Below are positions 1-8,492 of a DNA stretch of 64,000 bases, one piece after another. The DNA comes from Breznakiella homolactica. Its GTDB lineage: Bacteria; Spirochaetota; Spirochaetia; Treponematales; Breznakiellaceae. The translations under genes were made by a program, and so were the position numbers. Under the pieces are notes generated by a model. The model was given only the letters and a program-made list of their open reading frames with translations, was not told the origin of the DNA and made no database searches. Each line of letters opens with the position of its first letter. The stretch's first letter is position 1. Where the stretch lies: contig NZ_CP067089.2 of NCBI RefSeq assembly GCF_016616095.2, forward strand, positions 1,674,001 through 1,738,000. The letters run 5' to 3'.

Positions 1-137
1 TCCCCATGCAGAACGCCCTCCACGGCGGAGCGCGTTTTTCCTTTGAGAAAGACCCCAGAAGTAAAACCCGTCTGGCCTGCCCGGACAACGGCTGCGTGGT
101 GTTTACCATCCGCCTGCTGGAGGAGCCGGGCCAGTAA
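1..137 (+). CDS. C-terminal fragment of an unidentified protein
   Basis: This is the 3' end of a gene that begins before the window. The open frame runs from the left edge to a TAA at 135-137 and encodes about 44 residues ending LLEEPGQ. The stretch GGARFSF...GCVVFTIRL faintly resembles the last beta-strands of a GHKL (histidine-kinase type) ATPase domain, but that is only an impression from a short tail. Position 138 onward is intergenic and holds the operator and promoter of the next gene. Confidence 0.4.
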   Translation, partial: PMQNALHGGARFSFEKDPRSKTRLACPDNGCVVFTIRLLEEPGQ

Positions 138-193
138 AACCGGAACGGTTTCAGCGCAGGCACTAAAACAATGAGAAACGTAATAGCCTTCAG

Positions 194-227
194 CTTTAAT
201 CTGCCTTTAATTTTGGGTTAGTATTAG
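194..227 (+). promoter_or_regulatory. OmpR-type direct-repeat operator and -10 box of the first PepSY gene
   Basis: Two 11-bp repeats, CTTTAATCTGC (194-204) and CTTTAATTTTG (205-215), abut with an 11-bp period. After a 6-bp gap comes a -10-like TATTAG (222-227). No -35 consensus is present; the repeats sit where it would be, as in PhoB-type activated promoters. The same architecture recurs at 4910-4943 (minus strand) and 4988-5021, so the neighbouring OmpR-family regulator is the likely binder. Confidence 0.65.
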
Positions 228-247
228 TATGGTATAAGGAGTTTCTT

Positions 248-772
248 ATGTCAGTTATAAAAAAGGCGGGTTTCGCTGTCCTGTTTTTCAGTGTTCTGGT
301 CCTTGCCGGAGGATCTCTGTTTGCCCAGGGAAAAGGGGATATCGGGCTTGAAAGAGCGGAAGAAAGCGCCCTTGCCGAAGCCGGCGGCGGCACGGTGGTC
401 CACAAGGATCAATTCCGGGACCGGGGAATCCGGTATTATAAAATTGTCCTGGTCAATGAAGGGCTGCGCTATTATTTTGAAATCGGCGCTGACGACGGAA
501 GGGTTTACACCCAGAGAACCAGTCCGGTCCGGGAAAATATCCGGAGCACCTCCGATACGGTGCCGGCAATCAGTGAAGAGGCGGCCGTAAAAATTGCACT
601 GGAACGAACCGGAGACGGTACGGTAACCGAAAGCAGGCTGTCCCGGGAAGATGATGGTATATTAATTTATGAAATCAAAATCGCCGGCAGTGAAAACTGG
701 TACAAGACTGATATCGATGCCGTTACCGGGGACGTGATTTTTTATGAACGCCGGCTCCGGGACCGGAGATAA
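248..772 (+). CDS. Secreted double-PepSY-domain protein
   Basis: A 174-residue exported protein. Residues 1-26 form a signal peptide (Lys-rich start, hydrophobic core, SLFA-Q cleavage site). Two PepSY-like modules follow, at about 31-88 and 110-170; each has a helix with an ERAEE or EAAVKIALER pattern and ends in the family's F-E-I-G-A-D-D-G or T-D-I-D-A-V-T-G-D-V strand turn. PepSY domains are small extracytoplasmic folds often linked to protease inhibition or signal sensing. It is a paralog of the protein at 5083-5604 and shares its operator with it and with the adjacent two-component system. It probably acts in the cell envelope; the partner is unknown. The start has a clear AAGGAG ribosome site. 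Confidence 0.85.
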   Translation: MSVIKKAGFAVLFFSVLVLAGGSLFAQGKGDIGLERAEESALAEAGGGTVVHKDQFRDRGIRYYKIVLVNEGLRYYFEIGADDGRVYTQRTSPVRENIRSTSDTVPAISEEAAVKIALERTGDGTVTESRLSREDDGILIYEIKIAGSENWYKTDIDAVTGDVIFYERRLRDRR

Positions 773-945
773 GACACATTCCCCGCCGGTAATAATACGT
801 TAGTTGAAATAATTCCTCAGAACGGTGAATATCCTCATCGGGCCGGCGGTATCTGTGCGGGGTAGTGAAAAAATACCATTGACCGGATGACCGGAACGGA
901 AATTAGGCGTATACTGTACGCTTTAAAGTGAAAGGAGAGCAAACC

Positions 946-2091
946 ATGGAATACCGGGAAATCGGAAGAACCGGCAGAAAAGCCGGCATCATCGGTCTGG
1001 GCTGCGAAAACTTGGACAACAAACCCTATGACCAGACAGCGGATACCATCAGCGCCGCCCTTGACCGGGGGATAAACCATTTTGATGTTTTCATGCCCGG
1101 AAAGGAAATCCGGGAGAATATCGCCAAAGCTCTGGGCAGCCGCCGGAAGGATGTTTATATCCAGGGGCATATCGGATCCACCGACATCAACCAGCAGTAT
1201 GACATAAGCCGGGACATGCCCACGGTGCAGAAGTATTTTGAAGACTGCCTCCGTATTTTCGGCGGGTACATCGACTTCGGCATGCTCTTCTTTATCGATT
1301 CCCAGGACGACTTTGACAAAGTCTTCAGCGGCGGTGTGGCGGATTACGCGGTCAAGCTCAAGGAGAAAGGCGATATCGGCCACATCGGTTTCAGCTCACA
1401 CCGGCCGGACATTGCCGCGAAGGTGGTGGAAACCGGCATTCCGGAAATCATGCTTTTCAGCATAAATCTGGCCTTCGACCTCTGTCCCCCGGACAAGTAT
1501 ACCCTGGACACCCTGCAGGCAGGCTGGAAGACCGAGGAGTTCAGGGGGCTGGACCCGGAACGGGCCGCCCTCTATACCCTCTGTGAACAGAAGGGAGTGG
1601 GTATCAGTGTGATGAAAACTCTGGGCGCGGGAAAACTCATTTCCCCCGAACACACCCCCTTCTCAAAACCCATGACGGTGAACCAGTGTGTTCATTACGC
1701 CCTGAGCCGCCCGGCGGTTTTCAGTGTGCTCCTGGGGTGCAGAACCGGAGCGGAAGTGGAAGACGCCCTTACGTATCTGGACGCGGGAGACGCGGAACGG
1801 GATTACACCCCCTTTCTGAACGAACTGCACAATGATTTTTCCGGAAACTGTGTGTACTGCAGCCACTGCCAGCCCTGCCCGGTGGAGATCGATATCGCGG
1901 CGGTCAACAAATACCTGGACATTGCCCGGCTGGATGAGAGCACTATTCCGCCGTCGGTTCTGTCCCATTACGGCAGCCTGCAGCACCGCGGCGCCGAATG
2001 TATAGCCTGCGGAAACTGCGAAGAGCGGTGTCCCTTCGGTGTGCAGATCATTAACAATATGGCCAAGGCCGCGGAACTTTTCGGGTCATAA
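946..2091 (+). CDS. Aldo/keto-reductase-fold protein with ferredoxin-type C-terminus
   Basis: A 381-residue cytoplasmic protein: a TIM-barrel aldo/keto reductase domain (about 1-290) followed by two cysteine clusters, CVYCSHCQPC and CIACGNCEERCP, that should hold 4Fe-4S centres. This architecture is found in the COG1453 type of Fe-S oxidoreductases. I start at ATG 946 because AAAGGAGAG lies just upstream (931-939); an upstream in-frame GTG at 928 would place that site inside the gene. The barrel keeps the conserved Asp (D47, INHFD), but the positions expected for the catalytic Tyr, Lys and His appear to be G52, H75 and F116. It may therefore not be a classical NADPH reductase. The substrate is unknown. 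Confidence 0.8.
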   Translation: MEYREIGRTGRKAGIIGLGCENLDNKPYDQTADTISAALDRGINHFDVFMPGKEIRENIAKALGSRRKDVYIQGHIGSTDINQQYDISRDMPTVQKYFEDCLRIFGGYIDFGMLFFIDSQDDFDKVFSGGVADYAVKLKEKGDIGHIGFSSHRPDIAAKVVETGIPEIMLFSINLAFDLCPPDKYTLDTLQAGWKTEEFRGLDPERAALYTLCEQKGVGISVMKTLGAGKLISPEHTPFSKPMTVNQCVHYALSRPAVFSVLLGCRTGAEVEDALTYLDAGDAERDYTPFLNELHNDFSGNCVYCSHCQPCPVEIDIAAVNKYLDIARLDESTIPPSVLSHYGSLQHRGAECIACGNCEERCPFGVQIINNMAKAAELFGS

Positions 2092-2128
2092 GGAAGGTAA
2101 CTGCCAGCGGAACCCCGCGCCCTTTGTT

Positions 2129-2734
2129 TCAGCGTTCCGCCGAAACAAAGGGCGGAAACCGATCCGCGGAAACCCGGCGTTCCAGGGTCAGGGGATCCAC
2201 GTCAAAACTCACACCGTCATACTCGTAGTGCAGCTTGCCCTCCTTAAGGAAGAAGCGGTGATTTGACCGGAACGCCACGGCTTTCCAGCTGCCGTCGCCG
2301 GCAGGCTGGTCACGGTACAGGGCCTGATCTTCAGTAAGCCTGAGAGCCCCCTCCTCAAGGCGGACATCACGGATACCGCTGACCACCGCTTCCGAGGGGA
2401 CCTCCGTGCCGGACGCCGATATGAACCGGAAAAGACCGGTAAGTTCGCCCGTGCTTTTCCGGAGGGCCAGCTCGTAGCGGAACAGGGCCGCGCCGCTGAA
2501 ATCCTTCCGCAGAGATTCCCGCTGTTTCCCCTCCCCTATAGTGTAGATCTTTTCGTTGGATACGATAAACATATCCAGCCGCAGTCCGCTTTTTGAGTAC
2601 AGTAAATTTGAAAAAGATATCTGATCCGAATAGACTCCCTGAAGGGCTCCGCCCTCAAGTTCATAGACCAGTTCTTTGGTGTACAGGGTTTTTCCGTTTA
2701 CCCGTGTTACCAGAAAATCAAGAATATCCTTCAT
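2129..2734 (-). CDS. Conserved-looking hypothetical cytoplasmic protein
   Basis: A 201-residue protein that I do not recognise. It has no signal peptide or membrane segment. The sequence alternates charged residues and short beta-strand-like runs (YELEGGALQGVYSD, LRLDMFIVSNEKIYTIGE), consistent with an all-beta or alpha/beta fold. It lies downstream of and co-directional with the histidine kinase, 115 bp away, so it could be the last gene of that operon. The minus-strand ribosome site (CAGGAG) upstream of ATG 2734 supports the start. Confidence 0.6.
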   Translation of the reverse strand: MKDILDFLVTRVNGKTLYTKELVYELEGGALQGVYSDQISFSNLLYSKSGLRLDMFIVSNEKIYTIGEGKQRESLRKDFSGAALFRYELALRKSTGELTGLFRFISASGTEVPSEAVVSGIRDVRLEEGALRLTEDQALYRDQPAGDGSWKAVAFRSNHRFFLKEGKLHYEYDGVSFDVDPLTLERRVSADRFPPFVSAER

Positions 2735-2849
2735 AACAGAACTCCTGTTTTTTGTGTTTCTGAAAAATCAGTATACGGGATATACCATGACATCAGTCTG
2801 TCATATATCCCGCCGGAAAAACGCAGCGGGAAATTTATCGGCTCTTCTC

Positions 2850-4214
2850 TCAGTTATTGCCGCCGGGCAGCCAGAAACTGAAAACACTGCCCCTGCCGGG
2901 TTCGCTGTCAAGGGAAATACTGCCGCCATGGGCTTCGATAATCCATTTTACCATAGGAAGGCCGAGGCCGAAGCTGACATTTCTGCCGTCCGCGGTGACA
3001 CCGCTCCGGGACTGGTCAGCCCGGTAAAACCGCTCCCAGACCAAGGGCTGTTCATCCCGGGATATACCCGGCCCGTTGTCGGCGACACGCCCTTCAAGAC
3101 CTCCGTCCTTCCGGGAAAAACACACCCGCACAAAGCCCCCGTCCCGGCCGTATTTAATACCGTTGGAAATTAAGTTAAGAAGCATCCGGGCCATGAGCGT
3201 CCGGTCTCCTTTAAAAGTCAATCCCGGCTCCGTCTCGGCGCTGAGGGCAATACCTTTTTCCCGGGCCTGGGGTTCCAGTTCCGCAATAACTGCGGCGGCG
3301 AGCTCATCCATATCGATGGTCTCGGTATCGAGCTCCTGCCGCCCATTGTCCATCCGGGCCAATGCCAGCAGACGGGACACCAGAAGGGACATCCGCCGGG
3401 CCTGAGCCTCAATTGACCGCAGGGACTCCATCCGCTCTTCATCGGTCCGCGCCTGGGTCAGGGCGTATTCGCAATGGGAAATAATCACCGCAGCGGGTGT
3501 CCGCAGTTCATGGGACGCGTCGGAAGTAAAACGCCGTTCCGTCTCAAAGGCCAGTTCTATCCGTCCCAGCATCTCATCGAAAATCCGGGCGGTTTCATGG
3601 AGCTCGTCCTCCGCGCCGGAAAGATTAATTCTCCGGGAAAGGTCCTTTCCTCCGGTAATGGCCTCCGCCGCGGCGTTGATTTTTTTCAAGGGACCCAAGG
3701 CCCGTTTGGTGAGAATGTAGCCGCCGGCCAGCGCGGCGGCTACCAGGAGCGGGAAAATGACCGCCGCCAGGAACCTGAGGGATCTCGCCGCGGAAGTTAT
3801 GGTACCGATAGGTGAAATTCCCCGGATAACCGCCGGACCGTACCCGGGAATATCCGCGGAAAGATCGTAGACCAGGTAGTGGTCGTCGTCCCAGCCGGTT
3901 TCCTGGATGGCCCCCGGAGTAAATTCAAGTCCGGGAAATCCCCGGGGAACAGATCCATAGAGCACAGCCCCTCCGGGAGCGCACACCAGAATATACACGC
4001 CTTCGTAATCCTCAAGGCTGTCTCCCCGGAAACGCCCCCGGATATACTCGAGGTCGCCGGCATTGTCCGTCACCGCCCGGACAAGCCGTTCCCCGGTATG
4101 GGCTTTCTGGATCCGGGTTCCGGTGGCGGATATGAAGAACAGCACCGCCCCGCTGATAACGGCCATAAAGGCGGCGTACCAAAGGGTCATCCGCCAGGTG
4201 ATCGTAAGCTTCAT
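2850..4214 (-). CDS. Sensor histidine kinase (OmpR-partner class)
   Basis: A 454-residue membrane kinase. A transmembrane helix (about 11-30) is followed by a periplasmic sensor loop (30-145), a second helix (149-168) and a HAMP linker. The HisKA helix has phospho-acceptor H235 in SDASHELRTP, and the C-terminal HATPase domain shows an N-box (LLNLISNGIKYG), DNGPGI and GLGLPMVK. It should phosphorylate the regulator encoded 3 bp upstream. Its domain order matches CusS/QseC-type sensors. The periplasmic loop has no domain I can name. The flanking PepSY proteins, exported and apparently co-regulated, are candidates for sensing partners. Confidence 0.92.
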   Translation of the reverse strand: MKLTITWRMTLWYAAFMAVISGAVLFFISATGTRIQKAHTGERLVRAVTDNAGDLEYIRGRFRGDSLEDYEGVYILVCAPGGAVLYGSVPRGFPGLEFTPGAIQETGWDDDHYLVYDLSADIPGYGPAVIRGISPIGTITSAARSLRFLAAVIFPLLVAAALAGGYILTKRALGPLKKINAAAEAITGGKDLSRRINLSGAEDELHETARIFDEMLGRIELAFETERRFTSDASHELRTPAAVIISHCEYALTQARTDEERMESLRSIEAQARRMSLLVSRLLALARMDNGRQELDTETIDMDELAAAVIAELEPQAREKGIALSAETEPGLTFKGDRTLMARMLLNLISNGIKYGRDGGFVRVCFSRKDGGLEGRVADNGPGISRDEQPLVWERFYRADQSRSGVTADGRNVSFGLGLPMVKWIIEAHGGSISLDSEPGRGSVFSFWLPGGNN

Positions 4215-4217
4215 ATA

Positions 4218-4886
4218 CTACTCCCGCAGTACGTAACCGGCGTTTTTTATCGTGTGAATAAGTTTTTTCCCGAAGGGTTCATCCACTTTGCGCCGGAGGT
4301 ACCGGATATACACATCAACGATATTGGAGCCCCCTTCGTAGTCGTAGCTCCAGACATGCTGTTCGATGGAATCCCGGGACAGTACTATCCCGGCGTTCCG
4401 GATCAGATACTCCAGCATGGCAAATTCCTTGCCCGAAAGATCAATAGCCCGGCCGCTCCGTTCCACGGTATGGGTTCCGCAGTCCACAGTCAGGTCGGCC
4501 AGGGTAAAGATATTCGTACGCTTCCCGGCGGTCTTCCGGGTCAGGGCCCGGAGCCGGGCGAGAAGTTCTTCAAAAGCAAAGGGTTTAATAAGGTAATCAT
4601 CAGCGCCGGAGTCCAGTCCGGTAACCCGGTCATCCACGCTGTCCCGGGCCGTGAGGAGCAGAACCGGGGTTGTATTTCTCTGCTCCCGGATGCGGCGGAG
4701 AACCTCAAGTCCGTCAAGCTTGGGCATCATGATATCCAGCACCGCCGCATCGTATTCCGCGGATTCCAGGTAGTACAGCGCGGCCTCACCGTCGGTACAG
4801 GAATCCACACTGTAGTTTTCCGCCTTAAACCGCTTGGAAAGGACCTCATTCAGATCCTGCTGGTCCTCAGCAATCAATATTCGCAT
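4218..4886 (-). CDS. OmpR/PhoB-family response regulator
   Basis: A 222-residue regulator. The receiver domain (1-120) has acidic pocket ED (7-8), phospho-acceptor D51 in VLDIMMP and a Lys in the LIKPF turn. The C-terminal winged helix (about 125-222) shows the typical SGKEFAMLEYLI and VDVYIRYLRRKVD. It is the first gene of an operon with the kinase. Its own promoter carries the same pair of 11-bp repeats as the two PepSY genes, so autoregulation and control of the PepSY genes are likely; that link is inferred from the repeats. Confidence 0.93.
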   Translation of the reverse strand: MRILIAEDQQDLNEVLSKRFKAENYSVDSCTDGEAALYYLESAEYDAAVLDIMMPKLDGLEVLRRIREQRNTTPVLLLTARDSVDDRVTGLDSGADDYLIKPFAFEELLARLRALTRKTAGKRTNIFTLADLTVDCGTHTVERSGRAIDLSGKEFAMLEYLIRNAGIVLSRDSIEQHVWSYDYEGGSNIVDVYIRYLRRKVDEPFGKKLIHTIKNAGYVLRE

Positions 4887-4909
4887 GTTTCTTCCTTATA
4901 TATAAGGAT

Positions 4910-4943
4910 ATACTACCATTCGAAAATTAAAAACAGATTAAGC
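4910..4943 (-). promoter_or_regulatory. Direct-repeat operator and -10 box of the two-component operon
   Basis: Read on the minus strand, GCTTAATCTGT (4943-4933) and TTTTAATTTTC (4932-4922) form two 11-bp repeats. A 6-bp gap and TAGTAT (4915-4910) follow. Layout and spacing are the same as at the two PepSY promoters. The predicted transcript starts shortly before the regulator's ATG at 4886. Confidence 0.6.
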
Positions 4944-4987
4944 CGGATAAGTTTTAAAAAAATAAAATATTTCACAAAAAAAGTATT

Positions 4988-5021
4988 TTTTAATTTTCCT
5001 TTAATCTTGATCCCGTATTAT
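4988..5021 (+). promoter_or_regulatory. Direct-repeat operator and -10 box of the second PepSY gene
   Basis: TTTTAATTTTC (4988-4998) and CTTTAATCTTG (4999-5009) form two 11-bp repeats. A 6-bp gap and a -10 TATTAT (5016-5021) follow. It diverges from the two-component promoter 45 bp away. The identical repeat period and 6-bp gap at three promoters argue against chance. Confidence 0.65.
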
Positions 5022-5082
5022 TTGGTACAGAAGGGAGGCAAAAGCCTCATAGTCGGATTAAAATTATTGCAAGGAGTTTAGT

Positions 5083-5604
5083 ATGAAGACAAGTAAAAAA
5101 ACCGGGATCGCAGTTTTCCTCTGTATCATGGTTCTGCTGCCGGCGGGTCTGTTTGCCCAAACATCGCGGACAGATATCGGCTTTGACAAGGCGGAAGAAA
5201 TCGCCCTGGCCCAGGCCGGCGGCGGCACGGTGGTGAGTTCCGAACTGGACCGGCACGACAGGTTTTATTATTACGAGATAGAAATTATCAAGGACAATGA
5301 ACGCCACGAATTCGAAATCGGCTCCGATGACGGCCTGGTCTACGAACACAGCATCAAACAGGTACGGAATATCCGGCGGACCAGTACCGCCCGGACCGCG
5401 GAAATCTCCCAGGCTAACGCCGAGGCCATTGCCCTGGAGCGGGCCGGCGGCGGCAGGATAACCAGGTCCAAACTCGACCGGGAAGACGGAATACTGGTGT
5501 ATGAGATAAATATCAGCGACGGTGATACCCGTTACGAACTGGACATCGACGCGGTTACCGGAGATGTGGTCTCCTATGAAATGGAAGTCCGGTACCGGAG
5601 GTAA
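5083..5604 (+). CDS. Secreted double-PepSY-domain protein, paralog of the gene at 248
   Basis: A 173-residue protein with a signal peptide ending LFA-Q near residue 25, then two PepSY modules (about 30-90 and 105-170). Wording matches the paralog at 248-772 closely: D-I-G-F-D-K-A-E-E, A-x-A-G-G-G-T-V-V, F-E-I-G-S-D-D-G and I-D-A-V-T-G-D-V. It is transcribed divergently from the two-component operon, and the 196-bp intergene holds operators for both. An envelope role downstream of that system is the best inference. The ribosome site is AAGGAG. Confidence 0.85.
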   Translation: MKTSKKTGIAVFLCIMVLLPAGLFAQTSRTDIGFDKAEEIALAQAGGGTVVSSELDRHDRFYYYEIEIIKDNERHEFEIGSDDGLVYEHSIKQVRNIRRTSTARTAEISQANAEAIALERAGGGRITRSKLDREDGILVYEINISDGDTRYELDIDAVTGDVVSYEMEVRYRR

Positions 5605-5796
5605 CCTGATCACTTCCGGAATCGGCTGTCCCCGCTTCAGGGGCGGCCTGCTCCGGGAGTTTCCGGGCCGGGGTTCGGTATTTCTCCGGCTTATTCCGAA
5701 AAATTCCGTTATTCCATAAAATATCTTTGTATAAATCTTGAATTCCGCTATATTATAATAAAGAAAAATCCATACACAATTAAAGGAACCGTACGG

Positions 5797-6183
5797 ATGA
5801 GAATTCAGCATTCAAAAGAAGACTATCTCGAAGCCATTCTGATCCTGAGTGAAAAAAACCCCCGGGTCCGGTCGGTGGACGTGGCGGAATTCCTCAGTTA
5901 CTCAAAACCCAGCATCAGCCGGGCGATTACCCTCCTCCAGGAAGATGGCTTTATAGAACTGGATGTGAACAAACATATCCTGCTCACCAAGGAAGGAAAA
6001 AAGATCGCGTCCAAGGTCTATGAAAAGCACACTTTTTTCCGGGAGATGCTGGAACAGGCCGGAGTGGATAAGGATACCGCCGCGGCGGACGCCTGCCGCA
6101 TCGAACACGCCATCAGCAACAAATCCTTTGATAAACTAAAAGCCGCGTACAATAAAAACCATACCGCTCCCGGCGGCAAGTAG
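5797..6183 (+). CDS. DtxR/MntR-family metal-dependent regulator
   Basis: A 128-residue protein that starts with the family's winged helix: HSKEDYLEAILILSE, then VDVAEFLSYSKPSISRAI as recognition helix and LTKEGKKIASKVYEKH as the wing and first dimerisation helix. Conserved H and E residues in the KHTFFREMLEQAGVD and EHAIS segments fit MntR-type metal ligands. At 128 residues it is a short MntR-like form without the SH3-like domain of DtxR. It is a single gene with an AT-rich promoter region (TATTATAATA near 5751-5760). No metal transporter lies beside it, so its target is unclear. Confidence 0.85.
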   Translation: MRIQHSKEDYLEAILILSEKNPRVRSVDVAEFLSYSKPSISRAITLLQEDGFIELDVNKHILLTKEGKKIASKVYEKHTFFREMLEQAGVDKDTAAADACRIEHAISNKSFDKLKAAYNKNHTAPGGK

Positions 6184-6391
6184 CGCTGGGCTGACTCAGA
6201 ATAAAATATTCCCCTGGATCCCGTACCAGTTACGGTTTAAAAACAAACTCTTTTATGGCAATCCATGAGCCTCCGTTTTTATACAACCGGTTGCCGGGAA
6301 GTTATTGCCCGTCTGTCCGATACTGTATATACTAGCAGAGGACCGGCGGGCTGGAACCGGAACGGTTAAGTAATAATTACCAAGGAAGAAT

Positions 6392-7408
6392 GTGAATAGA
6401 ATTTTTCGAAACGGACCATTGCTCTGCGTTACTGCCATGATGGCTTTGTTCTCCTCATGCGTATCAACCATAAAACTCAAGGATGCCCAGCGTGAAACCG
6501 TGAGCCTCGAGGCTCAGGAATATTACCAGAAACACAAGGCAGTCCGGCTTCCCGCTCTTGGAATCACCGAGACCATTGCCGCGGGAATCGCCGCCTATGA
6601 TGCCCGGAAACACGCGCCGGAGGTGAACCTTTATCTGGAACAGCATAAACTGGCGGTTGACCGGGAAACCATCGCCGGTGTGCCCGTGGCGGTGATCACC
6701 CCCTCCGGAGGATCCAGGGACGATGTACTGGGTTTGTATATCCACGGCGGAGGGTTTATAGCCGGAGAGCCGGTGGACTATTTCGTTCTCCATATGGCCC
6801 GGCTCCTGGGGATTTCTATAGTAAGCATTGATTATTCATTAAGCCCCCGGGCCCAGTTTCCGGAGGCTCTGGACGAATGCTTCCGGGTATACCAGGCTTT
6901 GGTCAGCGCCCCGGAAAGCGGCAGGATTATTGTATTCGGGGTTTCCGCCGGCGGCAATCTGGTACTCACCACACTGCTTAAAGCCCGGGAGGCCGCACTG
7001 CCCTATCCGGCCGCGGCGGTGCTCTGCACACCCTGGGCCGATCTTACCGGTTCCGGGGATTCCTATGTAGCCAACGACGGACGGGATATCCTGGCATGGA
7101 ATAATTCCGTAGAAAAGACGGTTCTTGCCTATATCGGAAAACGGGAAGATTTTACGAATCCCCTTATTTCCCCGATTTACGCCGATTATCCCCGGGACTT
7201 TCCTCCGTGTTTTATTACCACCGGAACCCGGGACCTGCTTCTGAGCGACGCCCTGCGGCTGAGGGTTCTTCTGAAGGAATCGGGGGTTCCCGTACAGCTT
7301 GCGGTCTATGAGGGCATGTGGCACGGTTTCAACACCGTTCCGGATATACCCGAGGGAGAATCCTGCAATCAGGAAATCCTGGATTTTCTTTATTCCCTCG
7401 GACTGTGA
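6392..7408 (+). CDS. Lipoprotein alpha/beta hydrolase of the hormone-sensitive-lipase class
   Basis: A 338-residue esterase-like protein. It has a lipobox LFSSC with lipidated C23 and the oxyanion-hole motif HGGGF (118-122). The nucleophile elbow is GVSAG with S185. The catalytic acid is probably in TGTRDLLLSDA and the histidine in MWHGF. These match the HSL (family IV) esterases, which hydrolyse short acyl esters. Lipid anchoring puts it in the envelope. The GTG start at 6392 is chosen because AAGGAAG lies 4 bases upstream and the signal peptide begins there. It ends 18 bp from the convergent endonuclease IV gene. Confidence 0.88.
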   Translation: MNRIFRNGPLLCVTAMMALFSSCVSTIKLKDAQRETVSLEAQEYYQKHKAVRLPALGITETIAAGIAAYDARKHAPEVNLYLEQHKLAVDRETIAGVPVAVITPSGGSRDDVLGLYIHGGGFIAGEPVDYFVLHMARLLGISIVSIDYSLSPRAQFPEALDECFRVYQALVSAPESGRIIVFGVSAGGNLVLTTLLKAREAALPYPAAAVLCTPWADLTGSGDSYVANDGRDILAWNNSVEKTVLAYIGKREDFTNPLISPIYADYPRDFPPCFITTGTRDLLLSDALRLRVLLKESGVPVQLAVYEGMWHGFNTVPDIPEGESCNQEILDFLYSLGL

Positions 7409-7426
7409 CCGCCGCGATGGATTACA

Positions 7427-8308
7427 TCAGACAGGAAGCCGTTCCCGGAGCCGGGCGATTTCCTCCCGGTGTTCTTCCAGGGTGATTGGCGTTTCGGTAA
7501 TAAACGGCAGTCCCCGGAGCGCGGGATGACTGATTATTGCCAGAATGGCGTCCATGCCAATATACCCGCCCCCCAGAACAGCGTGGCGGTCCTTCCGGCT
7601 GCCCCGGCCGTTCTGGCTATCGTTAATATGGAAGGCTTTTAGATACTTAAGCCCGATAATCCGGTCAAAGTTTTCCAGTACGCCGTCCAGGTCATGTACG
7701 ATATCATAGCCGGAATCCCAGAGATGGCAGGCGTCGAAACAGATTCCCAGGGAATCTCCGGGCAGGGCGGCCTTGTCGATAATAGCCGCCAGTTCCTCAA
7801 AGTTCCGCCCCACTTCACTCCCCTTGCCTGCCATGGTTTCCAGGAGTACCGTGGTAGGGCGGCTCCCCGCCAGGACGGTTCTGAGCATCCCGGCGATATA
7901 ATCCACCGCCGCGGACAATTCCTGGTCCTGGCGGCTACCGGGATGGAAGTTATAGTAATTCCCCGGAAGAAGATCCATGCGGTCCAAATCTTCTGAAAAC
8001 ATCTGCGCGGAGAGCTCCCGGAGATGCGGATCCCGGGAGCAGGCATTTACTGTATAGGGGGCGTGGGCCATAATCTTCCCGAAGTTATTCTCCGCAAGCA
8101 CCGCGGAGAGGCCCGCCAAATCATCCCGGTTCAGAGGGCGCGCTTTGCTGCCCCGGGGATTCCTGAGAAAAAACTGAAGGGTATTGGCGCCGATCTTTAC
8201 GGCATCCCGTCCCATGGCGGTATAGCCTTTGCCGGAGGAAATTTGGGTGCCGATATAGTATACCCGGGGGCTGCGCGCGTTTGTTTGTGTCCCTGATCCT
8301 TCGGCCAT
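7427..8308 (-). CDS. nfo: Endonuclease IV (AP endonuclease)
   Basis: A 293-residue TIM-barrel DNA repair enzyme that cuts 5' of abasic sites. Family landmarks are present: YIGTQISSGKG at the start, NFHPG, LLETMAGKGSEVG, ICFDACHLWDSGYD, HINDSQNGRGSRKDRHAVLGGGYIG and FITETP. Together they supply the His, Glu and Asp residues that bind three zinc ions. The frame is open back to 8368, but I start at ATG 8308 because the family begins about 20 residues before YIGT and AAAAAGGAT lies upstream on the minus strand. It appears monocistronic. Confidence 0.93.
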   Translation of the reverse strand: MAEGSGTQTNARSPRVYYIGTQISSGKGYTAMGRDAVKIGANTLQFFLRNPRGSKARPLNRDDLAGLSAVLAENNFGKIMAHAPYTVNACSRDPHLRELSAQMFSEDLDRMDLLPGNYYNFHPGSRQDQELSAAVDYIAGMLRTVLAGSRPTTVLLETMAGKGSEVGRNFEELAAIIDKAALPGDSLGICFDACHLWDSGYDIVHDLDGVLENFDRIIGLKYLKAFHINDSQNGRGSRKDRHAVLGGGYIGMDAILAIISHPALRGLPFITETPITLEEHREEIARLRERLPV

Positions 8309-8492
8309 AATTCCGGGTATCCTTTTTCCGTAAAATTTTCCGCCTTTGTCCGCCGGACGGATTTTCATTTTAATACAATTTTTTTTTAAGAAAAACCATC
8401 CGGCGTCAAAACCCGGTCCGTTTGGTATATTTATAAAAAGAACACAGCGTATTGAATCCGGGAACTTATTCGGATATGCTTAACAGTATACC

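Noticed and set aside
3879..5081. A 400-codon plus-strand frame over the two-component genes
   Set aside because: It is antisense to the kinase and regulator, runs through their promoters, and has no recognisable motif.
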